A stretch of 41,004 nucleotides of DNA from contig JAJZSR010000005.1 of the NCBI GenBank assembly GCA_021849595.1, forward strand, positions 1 to 41,004, written 5' to 3'. Below the pieces are notes generated by a model that was not told where the DNA came from, ran no database searches, and was given only the letters and a program-made list of their open reading frames with translations. This document shows, piece after piece, positions 8,001 to 13,790 of the stretch. A program made the position numbers and the translations under genes. The DNA is from Pseudomonadota bacterium. GTDB taxonomy: Bacteria > Pseudomonadota > Gammaproteobacteria > Burkholderiales > Thiobacillaceae. Within the stretch, counting starts at the first letter, position 1, and each line of letters starts with the position of its first letter.

Positions 8001-8138
8001 GCGCTGGCACGTCTATTTAGGTCGCAGGGTCAGAACGACGCCGCGCAGCGCCACGGCGCCACGGCGCGCATAATTGCGGAGGCCATCGGGAAGAGCTTGG
8101 AGTCCTCCGGGCTCGATGTCCGGCTCCGCATGACCTGA
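5082..8138 (+). CDS. XRE HTH + STAND/AAA ATPase + TPR regulator
   Basis: This is a 1018-aa one-polypeptide signalling regulator. Residues 8-75 form an XRE-type helix-turn-helix (LTQEALARRVCCSGFTIRKIE). An FVGR motif (119-122) opens a STAND/AAA ATPase domain with Walker A GEPGIGKS (148-155) and Walker B ILMVDDIQWAD (263-273). From about residue 480 to the end are TPR-like helical repeats (for example LIHLGMAYRRADQYEEATACL and TLYHLGTVAWSTGQNDQAIRF). The architecture resembles AfsR/MalT/guanylate-cyclase-associated regulators but with the DNA-binding domain at the N-terminus. Such proteins usually bind an inducer through the TPR part and need ATP to activate transcription. The divergent position suggests it controls the 586-4852 cluster. 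No strong ribosome site precedes the ATG. Confidence 0.88.
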   Translation: MEDRTDSFGYWLRRRRKALDLTQEALARRVCCSGFTIRKIEADERRPSRRLAERLTASLAIPEEERRDFLDAARALHTTNRLQLDPTPAGTDARATRPTAAIRSPLQSATGTASDATPFVGRGNEYGLLIGLVARLTAGTGYTILIEGEPGIGKSRLLREVARYARAQDLPTLATNCYEIERAMPYQPVIDLVTRALDRVPAAALHSLPPVSLAELAALVPEVGERCPNLPWLSNDFPEARQARLTRAVDQLLDASRGGRPAILMVDDIQWADDASAQVLHYLARHAAQRPVLTIYAYRDEEVDSDERLAQRVESLRRDTDARRMPLARLGFADTETLVAALADANLGAPGLAERLHRETEGNPFFLVSILQALSEGETQLEPRPSGAPGLLPDALRAAVRVRLAHVPKAMRPMLETAAVLGRRFDFDTLLDVTGEPEVSLLDALEMFVKRRLLHEEPEGGVYDFSHDKLREVVYRDIGGARRRLLHQSVAESLERRNEYATHERDAQLAEHYERAHVWSKALHYLVLAGQHSQTLFAMRDALHWLDRAVALSESHPESLDERQRLAIYKRRGEARAQAGQTQGAVADIRLVIATLRAGGEREKTRDALIHLGMAYRRADQYEEATACLNEALAESLAMSDERHAADTLYHLGTVAWSTGQNDQAIRFHQQAVEICERTACTDLVAVQAWHGRGEAHFANAEPAAAIVCYTRSIELARRIGDKSYESENLMMVGHACLGTKGLGDYPRAMANFEAALDIARAADLQWHFGPTLLGLDHARACTGSYGEAWAGMQKTLHWLESLRQVRYQFIAYDCIGHLLLDLGLNELAVEQLERGFALGRDAGILYWRAAIETHLAVARSRLGQKNVAPPLQAALEQTRCTAERYMMVRCLDGLAEIALAAGDTRRCRVYGDELLAIAEPNGLRELEAVARRWRGEALLAEKSYVEAQADLFRAAALAEAIGRVRLQMDVETALARLFRSQGQNDAAQRHGATARIIAEAIGKSLESSGLDVRLRMT

Positions 8139-8221
8139 CAGCTGGTGTCTCTGTGTTGCTGATTCTCATCGGCCTTTTGGGTGCTCGGTTTCTATATTAC
8201 GTTATGAAAAAGGAGACCGGT

Positions 8222-8308
8222 ATGACGGAAATGAAGCAGATGACTGGACGCCGAGTGTTAGCTGCCCGCTTGCGCTACCTGAACAGACGATCGGCGAGCG
8301 GGCCATGA
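8222..8308 (+). CDS. Possible 28-aa small protein
   Basis: ATG at 8222 has AGGAG 6 nt upstream (8211-8215), which is the only reason to list it. The product is short and basic (MTEMKQMTGRRVLAARLRYL... ending at TGA 8306-8308). An in-frame ATG at 8204 would give 34 residues. No homologue is recognised. It could be a real small protein, a leader peptide, or the surviving 5' end of a deleted gene next to the repeat border. Confidence 0.22.
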   Translation: MTEMKQMTGRRVLAARLRYLNRRSASGP

Positions 8309-8557
8309 CTGGCCGCTTGGGGTCGACACCTGCCCGATGGGCCGCAAGGGCTAAACGGCAGGTATGAGGCGGCTCCTGCCTGCGGTCAACAATAAAGCAG
8401 ACCCTCGGCCTCCCGGCTGGATGTCGGGTGCCATAAATCGCCCACCCTATGAGCTATGATGAAGCGCGTGAATTGGAACGCGAAGTCGTGCTAGTTTTTC
8501 CGAGGCCACATATGTTTGGGGCTGGCTTGACTGGCGTCACTATTGCTCTTCCACCGT

Positions 8558-8740
8558 TGTTTACGACTTTATTGTCGGAGGTGCGGCCTAACCAAGGCAA
8601 AAAATCGGTTTTGTTTACGACTTTAGACGAAACAAGCCTCCAAACAGGTCCTTCGAGATGCGCACCAATGCTAGGGGCTTGTTTACGACTTTAATAGCAA
8701 GGAACAGGGGATTTGCTCCGAGCCGTCAAAGGCGTAAACA
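8558..8740. repeat. Right repeat array: three 14-bp units plus a degenerate inverted unit
   Basis: TGTTTACGACTTTA is present exactly at 8558-8571, 8612-8625 and 8680-8693, in inverse orientation to the copies at 7-20 and 27-40. The last one extends to a perfect 21-bp inverted match (8676-8696) with 4-24. A degenerate opposite copy, CAAAGGCGTAAACA (12 of 14), lies at 8727-8740, so 8558-8740 has TGT...ACA ends like a 183-bp miniature element. No flanking 5-bp duplication is seen. It could be transposon-end binding sites or a MITE. Confidence 0.65.
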
Positions 8741-8914
8741 GATTACCCTAAATTCCTCACCACGAAGACACAAAAACACGGAAAAATACGATAAATCATT
8801 AGGTTGCAATCACTTAACCACTCAACCTTCGCCCAGACCAACCGTGGAAACGAAGCACTTTCTCGTTCAGAAGTGCCCAATATTCCTCAAAGGCCGGAGG
8901 CCTCCTTCGGCTGG

Positions 8915-9811
8915 CTAGGGCTGGGGGCCTTCGATCGGGCGGCCGCGGTAGGGATAATTCTTCAGGCGAGTGTCCGAGCGTTGGTGCGGGTTTGCGACGG
9001 CCTTGCCGGGGTCGATCCAGTCTGCCCATTTGAAGTCCTTGATGACCTTGGCCTGGTAGCTCTCCTCCAGCGGGTGCTCAAGGATATCGTTGACGTGCAC
9101 CCATTGCTGGTAGCGCATGAGGTCGACCTGGTAGGGCGTCGGGTTGCCGCCGGCCTTCTTCACCACCGCCTTCAGCGCCTCCACGTCCTTCATCGTGATT
9201 TTCGGCAGCCAGGTGATCTTGCCCGGCAGCATCACCGGCTCGCCGGGAATGTTGTTGATGCCTTCCTTCCAGGTCGCCAGCACTGCCACCTTGGTATCGT
9301 CCCGGTAGAGCAGGATGGCGTGGCTGTAGCGCTTGTCCTTGAAGAAACCGAGGTTGCCGTATTGCAGGCGCGCGCCGGTCAGGTAGGCCACCGCATCCGA
9401 CCAGCAGGGCGAGTCGCCGGTGATGCCCCACAGCACGCTGCGGTCGATGATGCCGTCGGGAAACAGGATCTTGAATGCTACCCAGGCCGCGTTGGCGGCG
9501 TGTGTCGTGCCCTCGCAGTCGTGGCCGTGAAAACGCACCAGGTCTTTCAGCGTGACCGGATAGGTGTAGTGGTAGTAGCGGCCCTGCGTGCCCCGCGTGG
9601 CCAGCATCTCGAATACCGGTGCGTACGGCTTGGCGACCATGGCGGCATACCAGGTGGGGTTGCGGTCGGGGGCTTCCACGCCGGTCTCGATGAAGATCGT
9701 CTCGCCTTGCTTGTAGGTGGGGGGTGCGGCGACGACGCTGTTGGCCAGAAGCAAGGCCAGCCCGCCAGCTGCCAGGATCCTCGGGAGGAATTTGCGCATG
9801 GGTTTTTTCAT
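8915..9811 (-). CDS. Exported FmdE-domain protein
   Basis: The 298-aa product starts with a Sec signal peptide (basic MKKPMRKFLPR, a hydrophobic stretch GGLALLLANSVVA, cleavage near AAP). The central part (about 90-180) matches the FmdE domain: FHGHDCEGTTHAANAAW, then DSPCWSDAVAYLTGARLQYGNL and DKRYSHAILLY. These correspond to the family's HGHxC metal site, CxxDAIQ segment and TGxTxGKGNL. FmdE was named from formylmethanofuran dehydrogenase operons, but most bacterial members are metal-binding proteins of unknown function. The usual Pro after the HGHxC Cys is replaced by Glu. The signal peptide places it in the periplasm. It is a single gene, divergent from the SrkA-type kinase gene with 207 bp between them. 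Confidence 0.82.
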   Translation of the reverse strand: MKKPMRKFLPRILAAGGLALLLANSVVAAPPTYKQGETIFIETGVEAPDRNPTWYAAMVAKPYAPVFEMLATRGTQGRYYHYTYPVTLKDLVRFHGHDCEGTTHAANAAWVAFKILFPDGIIDRSVLWGITGDSPCWSDAVAYLTGARLQYGNLGFFKDKRYSHAILLYRDDTKVAVLATWKEGINNIPGEPVMLPGKITWLPKITMKDVEALKAVVKKAGGNPTPYQVDLMRYQQWVHVNDILEHPLEESYQAKVIKDFKWADWIDPGKAVANPHQRSDTRLKNYPYRGRPIEGPQP

Positions 9812-10018
9812 GAGGCCTCCTTGGGCGCGGATGGCGGAATCGACGGCGCGTCGTGCCCCAAGCGCGACCAGAGCATTCGCCGCCTGCCCTGGTCCCTGTA
9901 TAGCAGGCCGGATCGGTTGAGGAAAACACGAAGCCGGCGAGAGCCAGGCCTCCCGATCCCGCGGCGTAACCTATCCAGGTGTGCACTATCATGCAGGCTT
10001 CGCTATGGCCCGATCGTC

Positions 10019-10996
10019 ATGCCGCCTCACCCTTACGCCGCCCTCACCCCCGACTGCATCCTCGACGCGCTGGAGAGCACCGGCCTCGTTGCCGACGGCC
10101 GCCTGCTCGCGCTGAACAGCTACGAGAATCGCGTCTATCAGGTAGGCCTGGAAGATGCCGCGCCGGTGGTGGTCAAGTTCTACCGCCCCGGACGCTGGTC
10201 CGATGCCGCCATCCTGGAGGAGCACGCCTACACCCAGGAACTCGACGCCCAGGAAATCCCCGTCGTCGCGCCGCAGGTGCTGAACGGCGCGACCCTGCAC
10301 CACCACGCCGGCTTCCGCTTCGCGGTCTATCCCAAGCAGGGCGGGCGCACGCCGGAATTCGACCAGCCCGACACCCTGCGGCGCATAGGGCGCTTTCTCG
10401 GCCGCATCCATGCGGTCGGCGCGCAGAGCGACTTCGTGCACCGCCCCACGCTCAACCTGCAGACTTTTGGCTTGGAGCCGCGCGATTTTCTCAGCCAGGG
10501 CGGCTGGCTTCCGCCCGATCTGCAGCCGGCGTGGACGAGCGTGATCGATCATGCGCTGCAAAACGCGGCGCATTGCTTCGACCGCGCGGGTGCCATCAGG
10601 CACATCCGCCTGCACGGCGATTGCCATGCGGGCAATGTGCTGTGGACCGACGCGGGGCCGCATTTCGTGGATTTCGACGACAGCCGCATGGGTCCCGCGG
10701 TACAGGACTTATGGATGCTGCTGGCCGGCGAGCGCGAGGCGCAGGAGGCGCAGCTGCGCGAGGTGCTGGCGGGCTACGCCACCTTTGCCGACTTCGACCG
10801 GCGCGAGCTGCACCTCATCGAGGCGCTGCGCACCCTGCGCCTGATCCACTATGCCGCCTGGCTTGCACTGCGCTGGGACGACCCCGCCTTCCCCGCCGCG
10901 TTTCCCTGGTTCAATACCCAGCAGTACTGGCAGGCGCGCATCCTGGAATTGCGCGAACAGATTGCCCTGATGGAGGAGGCGCCGCTGGCGGTTTGA
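10019..10996 (+). CDS. srkA: SrkA/YihE-type stress response serine/threonine kinase
   Basis: The 325-aa aminoglycoside-phosphotransferase-fold kinase is the same length as E. coli SrkA (YihE). Motifs are LNSYENRVYQVGLED at the nucleotide loop, VVKFYRPGRW with the ATP-site lysine, the catalytic loop HGDCHAGNVLW, the metal-binding VDFDDSRMGP, and a helical C-terminal lobe ending near ALRWDDPAFPAAFPWF. SrkA phosphorylates proteins and protects cells from stress-linked death. The reading frame stays open far upstream over the fmdE-like gene, but homology begins at ATG 10019. No strong ribosome site is seen. It converges with arfB, 49 bp downstream. Confidence 0.9.
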   Translation: MPPHPYAALTPDCILDALESTGLVADGRLLALNSYENRVYQVGLEDAAPVVVKFYRPGRWSDAAILEEHAYTQELDAQEIPVVAPQVLNGATLHHHAGFRFAVYPKQGGRTPEFDQPDTLRRIGRFLGRIHAVGAQSDFVHRPTLNLQTFGLEPRDFLSQGGWLPPDLQPAWTSVIDHALQNAAHCFDRAGAIRHIRLHGDCHAGNVLWTDAGPHFVDFDDSRMGPAVQDLWMLLAGEREAQEAQLREVLAGYATFADFDRRELHLIEALRTLRLIHYAAWLALRWDDPAFPAAFPWFNTQQYWQARILELREQIALMEEAPLAV

Positions 10997-11045
10997 GGCG
11001 GGCCGCCGCTAGCGGGCGCCGGAGGGAGCATCCGCACCCTGCCCG

Positions 11046-11450
11046 CTATTCCTCCACCTTGCCGCGCCCGGCCTTCACCGTCGCACGGCGCGCCTTGCCT
11101 TCCAGCCGCTTCGCCACAGCGGCGCGGGTGGGACGGGTCGGGCGGCGCTTTTTCGGCAGCACGGCGACGCCGGCGATCAGTTCCTGCAGCCGGCGCAGGG
11201 CTTCGGCGCGGTTCAACTCCAGGCTGCGGAATTCCTGCGCCTTGATGACGACCACGCCCTCCTTGCTGATGCGCTGATCGCCCAGCTGGAGCAGCCGCTC
11301 GCGAATGATTTCCGGCAGCGACGAGGCGGCGATGTCGAAGCGCAGGTGCACGGCGTTGGCGACCTTGTTGACGTTCTGCCCGCCCGCACCCTGCGCACGG
11401 ATGGGAGTGATTTCGACCTCCTCGGGCGGGATGGGGAAGCGGGAACGCAT
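11046..11450 (-). CDS. arfB: Alternative ribosome-rescue factor ArfB (YaeJ family)
   Basis: This 134-aa peptidyl-tRNA hydrolase has the release-factor GGQ motif in [21 protein letters not shown] (GGQ at 23-25) and a long basic tail ([23 protein letters not shown]) that in ArfB threads into the empty mRNA channel. It lacks the codon-recognition domains of RF1/RF2, as expected. It frees ribosomes stalled on non-stop mRNAs. Length and domain layout match E. coli ArfB (140 aa). It is divergent from the YaiI gene with a 60-bp gap and convergent with srkA. Confidence 0.93.
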   Translation of the reverse strand: MRSRFPIPPEEVEITPIRAQGAGGQNVNKVANAVHLRFDIAASSLPEIIRERLLQLGDQRISKEGVVVIKAQEFRSLELNRAEALRRLQELIAGVAVLPKKRRPTRPTRAAVAKRLEGKARRATVKAGRGKVEE

Positions 11451-11510
11451 GCGGGCATCTGACGGTGGGTGGCGGTGCTATTGTAGGGCTCCGCCAGAAA
11501 AACCTCCGTC

Positions 11511-11963
11511 ATGAAGATTTGGGTCGATGCCGACGCCTGTCCGGCCGTCATCAAGGACATTCTCTACCGCGCCGCGGACCGCGTGCAGGTGCCGCTCACG
11601 CTGATTGCCAACAAGCTGCTGCGCGTGCCGCCCTCGCCATGGATCCGAGCGCTGCAGGTGCCGTCCGGATTCGACGTTGCCGACCAGCGCATCGCCCAGG
11701 AGGCGAACGCCGGCGACCTGGTCATCACCGCCGACGTGCCGCTCGCCGCGCTGGTGATCGAGAAGGGTGCCCGGGTGCTCGATCCGCACGGCGAGCTGCT
11801 GGACGCGGGCAACATCCAGGCGCGGCTGACCCTGCGCAACTTCATGGAAGGCCTGCGCGGCAGCGGCGTCGACACCGGCGGCCCGGCAGCCTTTTCCCAC
11901 GCCGACCGGAAGGCGTTTGCCAACCAGCTCGACCGCCTGCTGGCCAAGCACGCGCGGCGCTAG
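11511..11963 (+). CDS. yaiI: YaiI/YqxD family protein (DUF188, UPF0178)
   Basis: The 150-aa product matches the UPF0178 family end to end: the opening [22 protein letters not shown] with the acidic-cysteine motif, then [33 protein letters not shown] with further acidic residues, and a C-terminal [32 protein letters not shown]. The fold is PIN-like, which suggests nuclease activity, but the cellular role is not established. The gene ends 18 bp before the preferred ggt start, so the two are probably co-transcribed. Confidence 0.9.
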   Translation: MKIWVDADACPAVIKDILYRAADRVQVPLTLIANKLLRVPPSPWIRALQVPSGFDVADQRIAQEANAGDLVITADVPLAALVIEKGARVLDPHGELLDAGNIQARLTLRNFMEGLRGSGVDTGGPAAFSHADRKAFANQLDRLLAKHARR

Positions 11964-11981
11964 ATGCTAAGGAGAGTATGC

Positions 11982-13751
11982 ATGCGTTCGTTCGCCGCCT
12001 TGTTGCTTGGTGCCCTGCTGATTACTGGATGGATGCCGAGCACCGGCGCTGCGTCGCTGTCCGCGGCGGCCCTTCCCAGCCAGGCGCTGGACAGCACGGC
12101 GGGCAGCGAGCGGACGGCGTTCCGGGCCGCGCAGCCGGTGACGGCCAGGCATGCAATGGTGGTGACGGCGCAGCACTATGCTTCCGAGGTGGGGCTGAAA
12201 ATCCTCAAGGACGGCGGCAATGCCGTCGATGCCGCGGTGGCGATAGGCTACGCCCTCGCGGTGGTGGAGCCGTGCTGCGGCAACCTCGGCGGCGGCGGCT
12301 TCATGGTGATCCACTTGGCCGGCGGCAAGAACCTGTTCCTCGACTTCCGCGAGAAGGCGCCGCTCGCCGCCACGCCCGCCATGTTCCAGGACGCGCAGGG
12401 CAACGTGGTGCCCGGGCGCAGCACCCAAACCTATCTCGCCGTGGGCGTGCCCGGCACGGTGCTGGGCCTCGACGCGGCGCTAAAGCAATATGGAACCATG
12501 AGCCTCAAGCAGGTGATGGCGCCGGCCATTGCGCTGGCCGAGCACGGCTACGTGCTGCAGCAGGGCGATGTGAATGTCCTCGACACCCGCATCCAGGACT
12601 TCGCCGAGCACCCCAATGTCGCCGCGATTTTTCTCAACCACGGCAAGCCCTGGCAGGTGGGCGACGTCCTCAAGCAGCCCGAGCTGGCCCGCTCACTGAG
12701 ATTGATTGAAAAGAAAGGTGCCGAGGCGTTTTACCGGGGCCCCATTGCGCGCGCGCTGGTCGCCGCCAGCGAAGAACACGGTGGCCTGCTGACGATGAAG
12801 GACTTCGCCGACTACAGCGTGGTCTGGGCGAAACCCGTGGAATGCGAGTACCGCGGCTACACCGTGGTTTCCGATCCCCCGCCCAGCTCGGGCGGCACCA
12901 CCATTTGCGAGATACTGCAGATCATCAAGCCCTACCCCCTCAGCCGCTGGGGCTACGCCTCGGTGAAAACCACGCACTACCTGGCGGAAGCCGAGCGCCA
13001 CGCCTTCGCCGACCGCAACAGCGCGCTGGGCGATCCGGCATTCGTGAACAACCCGGTCGCGCAGCTCCTCTCGCCAGCGCATGCAGCCAGCATCCGCGCC
13101 CGCATCCTGCGCGACCGCGCCACGCCCTCCTCGGAGGTCAAAGGCGATCCGGGCGCCGCCGAAGGCAGGCACACCACCCATTACTCGGTGGTCGATGCCA
13201 AGGGCAATGCGGTGAGCGTGACCTACACCATCAACTATCTGTTCGGCCTGGGGCAGATGGCCGGCGACACGGGCTTCTTCCTCAACAACGAGATGGACGA
13301 CTTCACCTCCAAGCCGGGCGTGCCCAACACCTTCGGGCTGGTGCAGGGTCGCGCCAACGAAGTGCAGCCGGGCAAGCGGCCCTTGTCGTCGATGGCGCCG
13401 ACCATCGTGCTGAAGCGCGGCCGGCTCTTCATGGTGACCGGCAGCCCCGGCGGCTCGACCATCATCTCGACCACGCTGGAAAGCATACTCAACGTGGTGG
13501 ATTTCGGCATGAACATGCAGCAGGCGGTGGATGCCCCGCGCATGCACATGCAGTGGTATCCGGACGAGATCTTCGTGGAGCCCGGCTATCTCACCGCGCG
13601 GACGCAGACAGCGCTCGAGGCGATGGGCTATCGCTTCAAGGTCGTACCCGCCTGGGGCGCGGACGAGGCCATCCTGGTCAACCCCAAAACCCACCTCCTG
13701 GAAGGCGCCAACGATAGGCGCCGGCCGGCCGGGCTCGCGGTGGGTTATTGA
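11982..13751 (+). CDS. ggt: Gamma-glutamyltransferase (glutathione hydrolase) precursor
   Basis: This 589-aa periplasmic Ntn-hydrolase cleaves glutathione and transfers the gamma-glutamyl group. It has a signal peptide ([17 protein letters not shown]...), then the large subunit with GGNAVDAAVAIGYALAVVEP and a GGGGF loop. The autoprocessing site is T-THYSVVD, with the catalytic Thr near residue 398 becoming the small-subunit N-terminus. The oxyanion and substrate segments RPLSSMAPTIV and TGSPGGSTI follow. An ATG at 11964 would add six residues, but AAGGAG at 11969-11974 is correctly spaced only for ATG 11982. Located after yaiI on the same strand. Cysteine salvage by this enzyme fits the thiol-rich gene content of the window. 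Confidence 0.94.
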   Translation: MRSFAALLLGALLITGWMPSTGAASLSAAALPSQALDSTAGSERTAFRAAQPVTARHAMVVTAQHYASEVGLKILKDGGNAVDAAVAIGYALAVVEPCCGNLGGGGFMVIHLAGGKNLFLDFREKAPLAATPAMFQDAQGNVVPGRSTQTYLAVGVPGTVLGLDAALKQYGTMSLKQVMAPAIALAEHGYVLQQGDVNVLDTRIQDFAEHPNVAAIFLNHGKPWQVGDVLKQPELARSLRLIEKKGAEAFYRGPIARALVAASEEHGGLLTMKDFADYSVVWAKPVECEYRGYTVVSDPPPSSGGTTICEILQIIKPYPLSRWGYASVKTTHYLAEAERHAFADRNSALGDPAFVNNPVAQLLSPAHAASIRARILRDRATPSSEVKGDPGAAEGRHTTHYSVVDAKGNAVSVTYTINYLFGLGQMAGDTGFFLNNEMDDFTSKPGVPNTFGLVQGRANEVQPGKRPLSSMAPTIVLKRGRLFMVTGSPGGSTIISTTLESILNVVDFGMNMQQAVDAPRMHMQWYPDEIFVEPGYLTARTQTALEAMGYRFKVVPAWGADEAILVNPKTHLLEGANDRRRPAGLAVGY

Positions 13752-13790
13752 GGTACGGCAGGTAAGGCGGGACTCCCGGGCGATACGGCT

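Larger units (their letters stand above)
8139..8914. other. 776-bp non-coding, repeat-bearing border region
   Basis: No convincing gene fills this stretch. It contains one short ORF with a good ribosome site (8222-8308), GC-rich hairpins around 8297-8380, the right repeat array (8558-8740) and, near 8755-8790, an ACCACGAAGACAC-type segment of the kind often seen between genes in environmental proteobacteria. The reading frame at 8449-8694 runs through the repeat copies, which is why it reads LFTTL twice, and is not supported. The region looks like a decayed junction between the accessory block and the chromosomal backbone. Confidence 0.6.

Noticed and set aside
8257-8356. GTTAGC...CTAAAC inverted pair resembling an integron attC site
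   Set aside because: Core boxes are in the wrong order (attC begins with YYYAAC and ends with GTTRRR) and the pairing is imperfect.
8449-8694. 81-codon frame across the right repeat array
   Set aside because: Its LFTTL repeats come from the 14-bp repeat itself, and there is no ribosome site.
8804-10018. In-frame upstream extension of the SrkA-type kinase
   Set aside because: It overlaps the fmdE-like gene on the opposite strand; kinase homology starts at ATG 10019.
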